A stretch of 64,000 bases of DNA, taken from the NCBI RefSeq assembly GCF_026151205.1, contig NC_087079.1, positions 2,010,028 through 2,074,027 of the forward strand. The letters are read 5' to 3'. The position numbers and the translations under genes were made by a program. Origin of the DNA: Bolinopsis microptera (Eukaryota; Ctenophora; Tentaculata; Lobata; Bolinopsidae). The notes under the pieces are model-generated. The model did not search any database and was not told the DNA's origin. It worked only from the letters and a program-made list of their open reading frames with translations. Below, one piece after another: positions 11,501-24,877 of the stretch; positions within the stretch are counted from its first letter, which is position 1; the number at the start of each line of letters is the position of its first letter.

Positions 11501-12876
11501 GACAAGAAAGTGCTGAAGAGTGATTCAATGGACGATATCTCCAGATCCCGGGCTGAACTCAACAAATCTCTCAACACTCTTACAGGTTGGTGCCATATCA
11601 GCATGTTACCTTGTTTACATTCACGAGGACGTTTATACGTCGGGACTGAAAATGGGACGAAACTATTCTGTCCTGAAGTCCTACCTAACCTTCACTAAAC
11701 GCCCTTTCCCTCTCAGATTTCTCCAAAAGACGAGTCCACTCCTCTTCCCAGAGTGGTCCAATAAAGCGCTCCTCCGCTCTGAGCAGCTCAGTTCCTGATC
11801 TGAGTGTCCCCCATAATCTCCCTCACCAAAATGAGCTGAGGTCTGCTAGCTCCCTTGCTAATCCTGTTAATAATCTACTGGATCATGTCAGCTCATCTCG
11901 TACTGGGTTAGCAAAGAGGTAAAGATATGAGCACATTCTCTTAATCGATTGACAAAAAGGATATCGCCTCCTTAACTATTTACGAACAGGCAACAAATGA
12001 AGATAATAAACTAAAATTAACATCTCCACACCCCTACAGTAGAGGAGCTACCACCTCCCTGCCCCGAACTGAGTCTCTAGTCTCCCCTGTCTCTGGGTAC
12101 TCCACCTCTGGGTGGTCTCTACCCCAGTATGACAAGGACTACGCTTCCTGTGATCCTGCTGAGCTGATCCGGGAGTGTGCTATCCTTGCTGCAGAGCTCC
12201 GCAAGTCTGAGAAAACGTAAGGCTGACACCCTTCTCCTGACAATGTTATCAAATCAGTTGTTTACCCTCCCCAACAGCGATTTTTCTATCCTTTCTCCGA
12301 AGACAGAGCGTCTAAGTTATAACTGTGACGTATGTAGCCCTAACTAAGTCTTAACTTCCCAATCCCTGCTCCTCAGTATACTGCAGTACAAGTCGATCAC
12401 AGAGAAGCTGCTGAACTTTGCAGCTAACGTCCAGAGCTCCTTCAAAGCAGAGGTCTCCAGGTCTCGGTCTCTGGAGAGAGGGACACCCCTGGACAGGAGC
12501 AGAACTAGACAGAGTCTCGCTACTGTCATACACGGGGCTAACAAAACGGTAATATTGTAGTGACCTTTCTGTCTTCCTAAGATCCTAGCTAACAATTGTA
12601 TCTTTATGATCGATCATGTGCACTGTCGATTGAAAATTAGGTAAAATAGGCGACAAGCCAAATTAGGATAATCCGGGGTAAATTAAACTTCAGTTTCATC
12701 TTCAACCCATCACTATCAGCCTTAAACCATTTCCCTCACAGATATTGGAAGCCCAGGAGATTATTCACGACGACATGCTTCCCGCGGGATGGGAGGAAGC
12801 CTTCACCGAGGACGGCGCGAAGTACTACATCAACCACTACTCACAGTCTACAAGCTGGGACCGACCTGTAGGGTGA
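8596..12876 (+). CDS. Two-PDZ, WW-domain scaffold, syntaxin-binding-protein-4-like
   Basis: Thirteen exons fit one frame: 8596-8688, 8836-8967, 9097-9183, 9348-9607, 9898-9986, 10229-10515, 10687-11005, 11145-11296, 11438-11585, 11717-11918, 12040-12216, 12377-12548 and 12742-12876. Every intron is GT-AG and the phases match, giving about 750 residues. PDZ1 (residues ~18-104) has the carboxylate loop GLGLKIFGG at 32-40. PDZ2 (~238-325) has GLGMSICGG and the GDELVSVNG strand. A conserved region near 424-500 looks like a degenerate EF-hand pair. Ser-rich linkers follow, then a helical coiled-coil-like stretch (~630-690). The C-terminal WW domain has W723, YYINH and W745 with P748. PDZ plus coiled coil plus C-terminal WW is the layout of syntaxin-binding protein 4 (Synip), a cytoplasmic regulator of vesicle fusion. 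The vertebrate protein has one PDZ, so the second PDZ is a difference. The orthology is inferred. Confidence 0.85.
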
Positions 12877-14134
12877 GAGGTCGTCCTTTTCTCTCTTTGG
12901 AACCCAAAAGGGAAGTCATTAAGTGCGAATTGAGGTTCATCTGTGATGTGTTCAGAGGTTTATATGATTTAGTTATGACAACAAGTGGCAAGTAGACACA
13001 CGTCTTGGCTCTACAATCTACATTTATTATGGTAGATGATAAGTATTCTTAAATCTTTATTGAGATTATCACACATGATTATGACACGAGTGACAAACTT
13101 AAGAGCAGCTAAATGACTTACTTATTATTGTAATAGATTATACATTATGATCTTATGATAGAACAACTTTCTGAGCAAAATATTCTAATGGTATTTGAAC
13201 AACTTTGGCTTCACATTTATAAACTGTACTATCGGTTAAATTATCGATACTTACATACATATATCGGCATGCTGCTTATTCTTAAACTGCTAGTTTCTTT
13301 ATATCACCTTTATTTTTACTGCCAAATTACAAATATATCTGGAAACTCCGAAATTAAACAATCAGAACCTTCAGAATGGGATATCTTTTCTCGGTTACTA
13401 TTTTTAAAGTGCTTGATTTGTATTTCTATTCGAGTTATATTACATATTTCCTCCGAAGAAACTTCTTGTTATTTTAACTTTTCTCTGAACTTCTTTAGGG
13501 TTATTCACCATGACCATGGAGTATTGTAATTTAATAGTAAAAATTAGCATCGAAAAGTTGTTTTAAACTATTATATCCCTCAATATCGAGTTTGTTGAAA
13601 ACAATTATGAATCATTGTTCCACAGTTTTTTGTAGACTAGAAACTGATCTTTGTGATCACGTTTCCAGTTTACTATTCGCAGTTCTTGTACAGTAAATAA
13701 GATATTAAGCTATGTCGCAATGTTATAAATTCAATCAACATATGAAAATTACTGTCCATGATTCGTCATAATGTTACCATACAATATTTTCTGTTCAATG
13801 ATAAGAAAAGAAGGCGTCTCTAGAGCCGATAATGAGATCACGAAAACGATTATTTAGAGCAGGCTGTTAGTAAAATCTCGTGAGGTTGTCATTGTGTTAG
13901 ATTCAGCAGAAAATTGTGCGGAATATAACATATTTCGAGCTATTGCATACTGCATAGTTTAATAATCAAGATACAAACCTTTACAGTGAAATATTGACTA
14001 GAACAATGACATTTTTATACATTCAACAAGATTTGTGGGCTAACAATCCACATATCAAAATTAAAACATCTACTATAACTAATAGCTTGAACGTCTAATT
14101 TTTCCACCGCGACTCTACGAGTCTTATCTTTATC
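12877..14134. other. Convergent intergenic stretch
   Basis: This lies between the 3' ends of the plus-strand PDZ/WW gene and the minus-strand Ig-like gene and must hold both 3' UTRs. It is AT-rich. The 124-codon open frame at 13155-13529 is hydrophobic and Leu/Tyr-rich, with no splice or family signal, and is likely chance. No RNA gene or repeat was found. Confidence 0.5.
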
Positions 14135-17100
14135 TCATGGTAGGTCAGGACTATTTTCGTCAGTCAGGGTGATCGTCTTCACTATCTCCGCATTTTCCAC
14201 CTCTTTAGTCGGAGATTTTGCCGGAACTGAGTATCTGCAAAGCATTGAAGTTAAGCTTCAAACTACTTGGTGTGCAGTTTCACTCAATACTTATAATTGT
14301 GGTGAGGATTGGTTTCTCCTTACAGAGTAGGTTGAGACTATAGTTGATTAATTTGTTATTGGGAGTTTAGAATCGTTTACCCACGGAAGCGAATGTTCTT
14401 AATGTGAAAGGAATTTAATGAATACAGTTAAAGAAGTAAAGAGTGAGGTAAATTTAATTGAAACGGTCAAAAAATGAAACAAATTTAATGAAAGAAATTT
14501 TAATGTACGATACCAACCTGAAAGACTCACATTTTGTCATCAGCAGCGTCGACTTTAAGGACAGTCGCCCCAAGGATCTTCCCATCACTGTGCTGCAGTG
14601 AATATCAAGTTCAACATACAAAGGGATTAGACAAAGCAAAGGTAAACACAGCTTTAATACAAGCCAGCCGTAAAGTAAACGGAAACCAGATCAAGTTCAA
14701 CAGGCTAATTATTTAACGTGCTCTTTATGGGACGACTATGGGACATTTAATTTATTCAATTGACTAATTTGAAATTACATATTACGGCAGTAGCAATATT
14801 GACTGCCTATGTCTGTTTTTTTTTAAAACTTACATTTTGCTGTCGTTGCATGTAGGTATAAAAGAAAACGGCGCTGATAAAGATGACTCCTAAGATCACC
14901 ACGACGCAAATAAGGGCAACACCCCAAGTCGGCAAGCCGCTTTCGTCTGTCACAGCACCTGTTTCTCCGCTCCCGCAATTCTCTTTCCCTGATAGAGAAC
15001 AAGTTCATTAAGTAATGTTCAAATAATTCTAATCATTATTTTTGAAATCATTATCTTATCATGAAATTTCCCTGATAGAGAACAAGTTCATTAAGTAATG
15101 TTCAAATAATTCTAATCATTATTCCTGGAATCATTATCTAGTTATCTTATCATGAGATTTCCCTGATAGAGAACAAGTTCATTAAGTAATGTTCAAATAA
15201 TTCTAATCAATGTTTATAAATCAAGGATTCATAAAAAGCGATTTAGTGCGACCGTATTAGTAACGCTAATGGCAAAGAAACGCCGTCACAATCACAACAT
15301 GTTTACCATAAATATTTAAATATTTAAATAGATTTTGGTGTTGGTTTTTTCTATGAGTGATTATAATCTGGGTGAGAGGAACCATGGGAACGAGAAGAAA
15401 ACTTACACAACCTCATGCTAATTATAGAGCATCAACACAAGTTTTATACACCCTAATCGTCATTCAAAACTGTTCACTAGTTGAGGTAAAAATTGGAGTC
15501 CTGGTCACAATTTTAGTTTACTGATCAGAGCAGCTATATTAAACACAATTTAAATTGAACTTAAAAGTACAGAATTTACTGTCACTGGAATTTAGAACAT
15601 CTGTGAATGCCAAATACCGGCAACCGTACAAGAATGATTTACTACAAACCACAGTGCAGTAGTCGAAATCAATCCGAAGAGAACAAAGATTGCAATAGAG
15701 TAAAATCTAAAATAAGCGAATCTAATATTTTACATATTTTATTATTACTTGTTCAGTCAGTATAATGCTTCGACCATATTGTTAACATCAAAACAATGGG
15801 AATATTTTATTCATTCAAAATAAACGCGAGTACTCCCAGAAATTATAGCACACCCTGTACAGACACCCTGTAGATTGATTATATTTTTCATACTGCGTCT
15901 ATTTCTATTTCTTTGTCTTACTACCATGACCGAGCTATAAATTAAAAGCTATTAAATATTGTACTATCGCCTTATCAAAACCTTTGACGTATTAAGAAGT
16001 TGCTAGAGACAACCACAAAACCGATTCTTGAGAACTAAGACTCAACCTATTTTAGAAATTCAGCCTTGGCAGAGGGAAATGCTGCAAACAATGAATTCTT
16101 TTTCCAGCAGAAGATTAGGAAACAGCGTTAGAACACAACAGAGATATGCAATAATCCACTAACCTGCAGGTACTTTTACAATCTTCTCCTCACTAGTAAC
16201 ACAGCTAGTAGCAGCAGCACACTTCACCACGCACTCAGAGCACAGTTTCTTCTTGTTCAACTTCATCCACCTCGTCACACTCTCATCACATGTTCCTGGT
16301 GTAGGTTATTAATCATACTCTCCAAGCTATAAAACGCATGCCCATATAAAATATAAATATTTCTTTATCTTTCTTAAACTTGTTGAACTGCTTAACTTGT
16401 ATGTACGATTGTTCACAAATTATCAGACTCATCAAGATATTGGAAGGGTCTGATGTTTGCTATAAGTCTGACAGGTTCTTTAGGAGATTCCCACAACCTG
16501 TCAGTCACAACCTGTCAGCCACAACCTGTCAGCCACAACCTGACAGCCACAACCTGTCAGCCATAACCTGTCAGTCACAACCTGTCAGCCACAACCTGTC
16601 AGCCACAACCTGTCAGCCATAACCTGTCAGCCACAACCTGTCAGCCATAACCTGTCAGCCACAACCTATCAGCCACAACTTCTCAGCCACAACCTGTCAG
16701 CCACAACCTGACAGCCACAACCTGTCAGCCATAACCTGTCAGTCACAACCTGTCAGCCACAACCTATCAGCCACAACCTGTCAGCCATAACCTGTCAGTC
16801 ACAACCTGTCAGCCACAACCTATCAGCCACAACCTGTCAGCCACAACCTATCAGCCACAACCTGTCAGCCACAACCTATCAGCCACAACCTGTTAGCCAC
16901 AACCTGTCAGCCACAACCTATCAGCCACAACCTGTTAGTCACAACCTGTCAGCCACAACCTATCAGCCACAACCTGTCAGCCACAGCCTGTTAGCCACAA
17001 CCTGTCAGCCACAACCTATCAGCCACAGCCTGTTAGTCACAACCTGTCAGCCACAACCTGTCAGCCACAGTCTGTTAGCCACAACCTGTCAGCCACAACC

Positions 17101-20100
17101 TATCAGCCACAACCTGTTAGTCACAACCTGTCAGCCACAACCTATCAGCCACAGCCTGTCAGCCACAACCTGTCAGCCACAACCTGTCAGCCACAACCTG
17201 TCAGCCACAACCTATCAGCCACAATCTATCAGCCACAATCTATCAGTCACAATCTATCAGCCACAATCTATCAGTCAAAACCTGTCAGCCACAGCCTATC
17301 AGCCACAACCTATCAGCCACAATCCACATGCTAAATATTCTTGACTTGTTGTCACATGCTAAATACCCTTGTTGTCTGGCTCTCACCCGTGTTATCAGAG
17401 ACCTCCACCACAGCGTCAGTGTACTCCATACACCCGCCCACATCAAACAACACGTTCAGTCCTAGCTTTTCTTGCAGAGTCTCGGGGATGGAGTCCAGTT
17501 TAGATGTGCAGGTGATGGTGACGATGTCTCCCCCACTCTCTGTCAGCTCCACAGTCGGGGCTGTCTTGTAGTCTTCTGGTACTGCAGGTGTTAAACAGGC
17601 GTTACAGTTCTACATTTAACAGTAAGAATGTGTATCACAGACATTTTTCTGTTTGATCAATATCTATTGTTAACTTCAATCAGGGGTACACGATGCAACG
17701 TTGGTACGTGCTCTCCTGGCTACAACATTCCTCATCACACTCTCCGTGCAGCGCTTAATCCTTGAAAGCTTGTAAAACAAACCATGACTTAAGTTAATTG
17801 TGTTATCAACAAAACTCACACACTGAGACAGCTAGTATCTGCTGCACTGAGTACAGATTATCAATGTACTTAAAGTTCTGAAGGTAGTGACACTGTTCAT
17901 CTCCCTTCACTTCCATTCCTAGAGAAGAGCTAGACACCGTCTGAAATATTGTAGAATGTAGAGTCTACAATATAGACCTTAGTGAGTGGTTATATAAAGT
18001 TGTTCTTGAGCTGTTTAATAATTGAATGATTCCATTGAATTGGAATGTTTTATCGAGAATTGTCCACACTTGTTATTTTTTAATCGTGTGTGTTCTTTAA
18101 CATTTTATCTTACGTATCCTTCGGTGAACTTGTTGATAACAGCATTGTCCACTTTCCAGAAGTAACTGGATCCAGCCAATACCTGTTCAAATGAGATCAG
18201 TTTATCAAAATTCAAACTGGTGGTTACGTCAATCAGAATCACAGACCTTAGTGGGTACCGAATATACCAGTGCTAGGGATATACTGAAATAGCTCTACTC
18301 TCTTACTATCAACTTAGATTAAAATAACCCACGTTAAGAGCAATAAGCCGGCTAAATGAGATATCAATACTTGGCACTAGTCCAAATTACGAAATAATTC
18401 CATATTAACCTGAACTACACCAGTACTGGAGACATCAGCAGTAAGCAGGTTGTCAATACCAACTGTTACACTGCTGTTAGACACCCCACACTGTAGCCCC
18501 GTGGGTATGTGCCCACTTTTAGGGATGATGGGAGCTTGGTGCAACTCGTTTATCAGAATAGAGTGCACTCCTTTCTGGATCTGATGTGATTTTAGTGATT
18601 TTATTATAAGTGTTATATAAGCTAAAGGGTTTAACTACGTATCAGTAACAATCAGGATCTTTAGTTACCTTAAGTTTCCTTATACTGATCTAACCTGGCA
18701 TCTGAAGGTGGTTCCTGCTAGACTATAATCCCTGGTGAAGGTGAGACTCCTCCCGTTGTTGCTAACTTGGAAGTCAGCACTACTCGTTATGTTCTTGTAC
18801 GCAATAACACCTGGTAATGAGGTCCATATAAAGATTACAGTAGTTTTAACTAGTGGGGAAGCTTTCGATGGTGGACTTAATTCTTAATTCTCGAAATTTG
18901 ATTGCTTTTAAGATCTTCTACGGAAGTGTTTAGCCGCTAAAACCATTTCACTATCTGACAGCTATAGACTTCTATAGTACCAATACAAAAGTTAAAGATC
19001 TTACCCACATTTGATCTGACGCATGTGTTAAATTGCAAAGATCTCTCTAGTTTCTAATTTCTTACCATCCACACTCTCAGCTTTCTGCCAGTAGTGTTGA
19101 GCCGTCTCCCCAGCCACAATGTTAGACCCCAGACAGGTAAGAGTGGTGGTGTCTGTGTCGTTGAAGAGGAAGGCGGGGTTCTGAACCTTGCTCACTATCC
19201 GCAGACTCTCACTCACTGAGGTTTGTGTGATTCCTGGAGGGAAGTGCTGTTAGTGCCTCACTAAACTATCTGATGAGGGTGGAAAATGGAAATCAAGACT
19301 GTAAATATTCCACTATTTTACAACTTGTTGCAGCTTTTTTTTCTAAAACTGCAACTTTCTTTCGCTTTGTTATTGAGAACGTTAACCTCAATATGAACTA
19401 AAAACTAACCTGAGCTAGCCACAGTGTGAGAGGCCTACATCCTTCTGATTAACAACACCCAACAAAGTCTGATGTTGAACAGCACACTTATACACCCCTA
19501 CATTATCAGCCTTGAAGTTCATTATCACCAACATCCCTACTGAGTACCCAAACTTTGCTGCGAGTTATCATTCAGTTAGTTAGCTAATTAATTAAATAAT
19601 CTGTCAGATTTTAAATAATCTGTCAGATTTCTAGTTTTATTGACGTTATTTAAACATTTAAAATTGAATTTGGAGCCATCAACTTCTTGTTTCTTTTAGC
19701 TGTCTTTGCTTTTTGTTTTATCCACCCTTAAAGAATAGTGGGTTAAACTTAAACTAGCTAGCTGAATTGTAATTTAATTCTAGCTCACGATACATGGATT
19801 GTCTTACCATCAGTTGAAATTATGGTGTTTTGAACCACAATCATATTTGCTTGATTTGATATAGCCGTTGCGTTAGAGTCAGCGTCTTTGGAATATATCC
19901 ATACCTGCAAATTCATTCAATCATTGATGCAACACGTTTAACTTGTTTAATCGATTCCAGGCATAAAGAAACTAAGGAGTTAATTCAAGCTCCTGCCAAA
20001 TAAATCACTGGGCATAGCAGTCGAATCAATATGTATTCAGGTTGAAAATAAGGACTTTCTGATATTAAATTTGATAACTTTATTTTCGTTATAACTAGTC

Positions 20101-21870
20101 AAAGTTCTATTATTTCTGTAGTCGAGTTAAATATTTGGTACATACTGCAGTAGAGGGTGGGTTGGTGGTTGGCAGAGCACAGGCTAGTTTCACTTCAGCG
20201 GTGCCAATGTCTACTGAGTGGGACTCACTCACCATTTCACCGGCTGGTGCTACATACTCTGAAAGAACATCACCTGTTCTTCAAACTATAGTCTATCTTT
20301 CTCATTATTTCATCAATAATAGTCTTATATAAACTATCTATATACTTTCAAGCAGATCCGAAATGTTGATAATTGTCGTGTAGTAAACTAATTTAAAAAG
20401 CATATTGCTTATCTAGCCGAATAGATGTTATTAAAAGTAAAACCAACCTTTAAAAAATAAAAAAATAAAACCAAGAAACAAAGTGCGCAACTCACTCTGA
20501 ACATCCACCGCCAGGACGTTACTATACAAAGTAGCCACAGTCTTCACAGCCTCATCAGCCCCCTCCTTCACAGTAACAACACATTGGTAGAAATGAGAGT
20601 CGTGCTTCTCCAGGTTCATCTCACTCGACCACGTCACCTCGCTCAGATCACACACTTCAAATGTGCAGTTTATCTGGGGGAACAGCTGGATGAAGATTTG
20701 ATCAAATAAATTCATTAATTTGCTTTCAGCCGAAAACGTTTATGTTTAATGTTATTCCCTCGTTCTACAAGAGTTGCATTTTAAAGACTGTGGGTACCTG
20801 TTTAGCATCTGAAGCCATGCTAGCCAAGGATTGCCCTCCCACTTTGCTCGACTTGTACCATTTGTACTCTAGAGTCAGTCCATCTGAATCTCCTGATCAA
20901 ATTGAGATTTTATTTTTCATATTGGAGAAGTTCTATTAGTGCTTCCCTTCGCTGCAAGGCTACACCTTTACTCTTTATAATTAAATTGCTAATTTATTCG
21001 TTAATGCCATACTTCAATCATGCCACCCTTGAAAACCCTGACCATTTATTCTGCTGTCAGATCACATATAGCGTAGAAAATAGAAATGTTAATATTTGGG
21101 TGGAATTTGCAATTTCTGGTATTTTCGGGTATTTATGTCCATTAAGATATAAGAGCAGTAAATTATTAACATTGGTTCTAAAGAATTAAGCCTCAGAAAT
21201 GTAAAGCACCTCTCTAATCAGAATCTAGAAGGGAATTTGCCCTGCAAAGGAATAAGTTGCGAGCTTACGCTTTCAATTTTATTGTGCTTCCCTATAATAT
21301 TAGAGCAGAGAAAGTTAATTATATAGTAGAAACCTAAGGAACAGTTAAGCTTGACGTTGGCGTTCTCCACTGCTGCACACTTGTGTCCATTAAACAGCGA
21401 TACAACTTTGTTATCTTCAGGCTCGCATCCCAGCCACAAATCTGAAGAATTTATATACATTTTACTTTAACGTATTTTGAATTGGCAGGAAAACGTTATA
21501 TTAATGCTCTTTTGGATTTAAACAGCTGATAAGAATATTGCACGTTGTTCAAATATCGACATGTCTGTAATAGTAAATTGTACAACTATATAGTAGTACA
21601 AATGATATAAATAGTATAACAAATAATATAAACAGAACTTACCGAAGGCCCTGCAGCGACTACAAGCTTGCTGGGACTCTCTGAATTGAAGATTTTCATT
21701 GTTTAAATGCAATTAAGTAATTGGTGATGGTAATTAAGTATAGGTAATTGTGTTTAGCTAAACTAAGGTGGTCCGTACTGTCTAATCAGCTAAACACAGA
21801 CATGTTTTAAATATTTGATTTTTCACCTTGCCGCAAGGAGAAGAACCACGGTAAATATAATGGCCCTCAT
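14135..21870 (-). CDS. Immunoglobulin-superfamily type I membrane protein
   Basis: Eighteen exons were traced in transcript order: 21827-21870, 21643-21680, 21334-21441, 20798-20892, 20496-20673, 20146-20258, 19808-19904, 19410-19557, 19066-19233, 18695-18810, 18410-18574, 18114-18182, 17820-17940, 17387-17581, 16164-16295, 14834-14988, 14531-14592 and 14135-14234. Phases agree throughout except exon 19410-19557, which is one base too long. Corrected length is about 700 residues. Exon 1 encodes a signal peptide (MRAIIFTVVLLLAA). The ectodomain has three to five divergent Ig-like folds, seen as a Cys, a following Trp (EYKWYKSS, AVWIYSK, QHYWQKA, SYFWKV) and a Y-x-C or F-x-C strand F (SHFYQCVV, VGVYKCAV, TTFRCQ). 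A Cys-rich membrane-proximal part follows (16164-16295). One membrane helix lies in 14834-14988 (WGVALICVVVILGVIFISAV), then a ~60-residue tail without ITAM or ITIM. It is probably a cell-surface adhesion or recognition receptor; no ortholog is recognised. Confidence 0.8.
14985..15205. repeat. Three tandem copies of an intron 3' end
   Basis: A unit of roughly 80-92 bp beginning TTTCCCTGATAGAGAACAAG occurs three times, at about 14985, 15067 and 15158. In the first copy this is the boundary of the Ig-like gene's transmembrane exon; on the minus strand it reads TTCTCTATCAG|GGAAA. The duplication therefore carries the acceptor sequence and makes two spare acceptors upstream in the same intron. 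Confidence 0.8.
16491..17326. repeat. 14-bp minisatellite, about 60 copies
   Basis: The unit is CCACAACCTGTCAG with frequent variants (CTATCAG, CTGTTAG, CATAACC, GTCACAA, CTGACAG). It lies in the intron between exons 17387-17581 and 16164-16295 of the Ig-like gene. Variant units recur in blocks, showing local duplication of several units at a time. An 80-codon plus-strand frame across its start is an effect of the repeat. Confidence 0.97.
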
Positions 21871-22145
21871 TCAGCTCCACAAATCGTCTGTCTTGTCGTG
21901 CAATTTAAAAACGTGTTACACTAAAATCAAACTCAGAAAGCACAAAGGTTGAGTATTGGTTAGGTTAGCACAATTCTCTTACTGTCTTTGAGAAAACGAG
22001 TGTATTGATCACGTGAGATTGTGTAAATGACCGGAAATATATGATGCTTTTACGCTTGCACTTTTCTTTTTTCCCAACACTTTTCCACATAATATTCAAA
22101 TTGTAAATTTCTTTGCTGATCACGTACTTTACTTACAACTTACTG

Positions 22146-23005
22146 AAACTCACGACAAGGCCAAGACGACCCAAATCAAAATTGATAATAATTATTTCTT
22201 CTGATGATATTAAATCAATGATATGTTAAGGATTCCAATTTTTATTCCGGCTGTACTCCAGGCCTTGAGGTTCAGGCCTTGCGGTTCAGGCCTTGAGGTT
22301 CAGGCCTTGCGGTTCAGGCCTTGAGGTTCAGGCCTTGCGGTTCAGGCCTTGAGGTTCAGGCCTTGCGGTTCAGGCCTTGCGGTTCAGGCCTTGAGGTTCA
22401 GGCCTTGCGGTTCAGGCCTTGAGGTTCAGGCCTTGCGGTTCAGGCCTTGAGGTTCAGGCCTTGCGGTTCAGGCCTTGAGGTTCAGGCCTTGCGGTTCAGG
22501 CCTTGAGGTTCAGGCCTTGCGGTTCAGGCCTTGAGGTTCAGGCCTTGAGGTTCAGGCCTTGAGGTTCAGGCCTTGAGGGTCAGGCCTTGCAGTTCAGGCC
22601 TTGAGGTTCAGGCCTTGCGGTTCAGGCCTTGAGGTTCAGGCCTTGAGGTTCAGGCCTTGCGGTTCAGGCCTTGAGGTTCAGGCCTTGCGGTTCAGGGCCT
22701 GAGGTTCAGGCCTTGCGGTTCAGGCCTTGAGGTTCAGGCCTTGCGGTTCAGGGCCTGAGGTTCCCAAGCCAGTTTTTTTTATAAATTCTCATATCCGAAC
22801 CTTTCAAATTCTGAAAAGACAATCAAACAACAATTCATATCCCACTAGTCACGTGAGGGATTTATACTTGCAATTTTAAATGGTATAATGAACATGAGAC
22901 CAAATCAATTGAAAAGACAAGATCAATTGATAAGACCAAATCAATCAGTGAAAATTTGTTGAAAAAAAAATTAGAATCTTAGCATAAAATATCAACCCAT
23001 TTTTT
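22146..23005. mobile_element. Dispersed element copy A with internal 14-bp VNTR
   Basis: From AAACTCACGACAAGGCC to the run CCCATTTTTT this segment matches 33138-33608 almost base for base outside the tandem array. It includes the last ~18 codons and the stop of an ORF that is longer in copy B (ending NNYFF). Copy A starts abruptly inside that ORF, so it is 5'-truncated. The internal VNTR (22259-22763, unit AGGCCTTGAGGTTC alternating with AGGCCTTGCGGTTC) has about 36 units here and about 8 in copy B. No target-site duplication could be made out. The family is not recognised; 5' truncation suggests retrotransposition. Confidence 0.85.
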
Positions 23006-23732
23006 CCTTTTCACCCTTTTGAAAAAAGGCAATAGTGAAAGGTTACGAATGGAAGTTTTTGCAGAAAAACGTGGATTTTGGAGATAGCAGTAGGCGGGTC
23101 TGAATATGATGTCATTCCGTCCGTTACCATGCAACGAAAAAGTTGCGCGCGCGCGAGGATTGCTTGCGGAGATGTGATGTATAGATAGCCTGTGATCTAT
23201 GAATGCGCGGCGCGACTGTGTTTTAATGCATATGATGCATGTAATGTATAATATTACTATTAGGTAATACGCCCAATTTGTACGTGGCACGCATAGTGTA
23301 TTGATGTGTACACGAGTATAGTTTACCTTTGCTGATAATTTCTTGAATTACAGATACAAGTTAAGTTCTACGGCAATTGAACTGAATTTCAAGTGTTTGA
23401 TGCATAATTTATCAATATTATTATCATGAAGATTGAAGTGAGCTGATTGGAGCTTATACTTAAATTTATAGTAAATGTGAAATTGGAAATCTAGCGTCCG
23501 CCAAAACAAAACAACGGGCGCAATTTTTGTTGTTTTTGTAGTAATATTGAAAGTATCAAAAATATAATTATACATTTTATCGAAATAAACGAACTCAAAT
23601 CAAATTGTCCACAAATTACGCTTAGGGGGAGGAGGTTTGGAAATGCTTACTGTAGTTTCTACACACTAGCTTTGTGTTAAGTAGCTTACAGGGGGGAGGT
23701 GTAGGTCTAAATGGCCAAATAATGGCTCACCT
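23006..23732. other. Intergenic
   Basis: No gene was recognised. A short GC-rich patch near 23130-23215 contains a CG-alternating run (GCGCGCGCGCG). The minus-strand frames at 22979-23290 and 23348-23575 have no family or splice support. Confidence 0.4.
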
Positions 23733-24729
23733 AATATGTGAACTATGTGTGTTACCTAGTATGTAGAATATGTGAACTATGTGTGTTACCTAGTATGTAG
23801 AATATGTGAACTATATGTGTTACCTAGTATGTAGAATATGTGAACTATGTGTGTTACCTAGTATGTAGAATAAGTGAACTATGTGTGTTACCTAGTATGT
23901 AGAATATGTGAACTATATGTGTTACCTAGTATGTAGAATATGTGAACTATATGTGTTACCTAGTATGTAGAATATGTGAACTATGTGTGTTACCTAGTAT
24001 GTAGAATATGTGAACTATGTGTGTTACCTAGTATGTAGAATATGTGAACTATATGTGTTACCTAGTATGTAGAATATGTGAACTATGTGTGTTACCTAGT
24101 ATGTAGAATAAGTGAACTATGTGTGTTACCTAGTATGTAGAATATGTGAACTATATGTGTTACCTAGTATGTAGAATATGTGAACTATGTGTGTTACCTA
24201 GTATGTAGAATATGTGAACTATGTGTGTTACCTAGTATGTAGAATATGTGAACTATGTGTGTTACCTAGTATGTACAATATGTGAAATATGTGTGTTACC
24301 TTGTATGTAGAATATGTGAACTATGTGTGTTACCTAGTATGTACAATATATGAACTATGTGTGTTACCTAGTATGTAGAATATGTGAACTATGTGTGTTA
24401 CCTAGTATGTACAATATGTGAAATATGTGTGTTACCTTGTATGCAGAATATGTGAACTATGTGTGATACCTAGTATGTAGAATATGTGAACTATGTGTGT
24501 TACCTAGTATGTAGAATATGTGAACTATGTGTGTTACCTAGTATGTAGAATATGTGAACTATGTGTGTTACCTAGTATGTAGAATATGTGAACTATGTGT
24601 GTTACCTAGTATGTAGAATATGTGAACTATGTGTGTTACCTAGTATGTAGAATATGTGAACTATGTGTGTTACCTAGTATGTACAATATATGAACTATGT
24701 GTGTTACCTAGTATGTACAATATGTGAAC
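23733..24729. repeat. 34-bp minisatellite, about 29 copies
   Basis: The unit is ATGTGTGTTACCTAGTATGT followed by AGAATATGTGAACT. Variants are GTACAATAT in place of GTAGAATAT, AAGTGAACT, and ATATGTG in place of ATGTGTG. It ends about 150 bp beyond the stop codon of the Delta-like gene, so it may lie in or next to that gene's 3' UTR. Confidence 0.97.
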
Positions 24730-24877
24730 GATTCAAATCTAAAATCACATCAGTCATTACATGTCCTCAATAAATTCAATACGGATCTTAGTCAATATTC
24801 TGTTTAAGATTTGATCTATTTATTTTATACATTTATGATTATGTAATAAAGTTATTATATTCGTAAACATTGACTGG

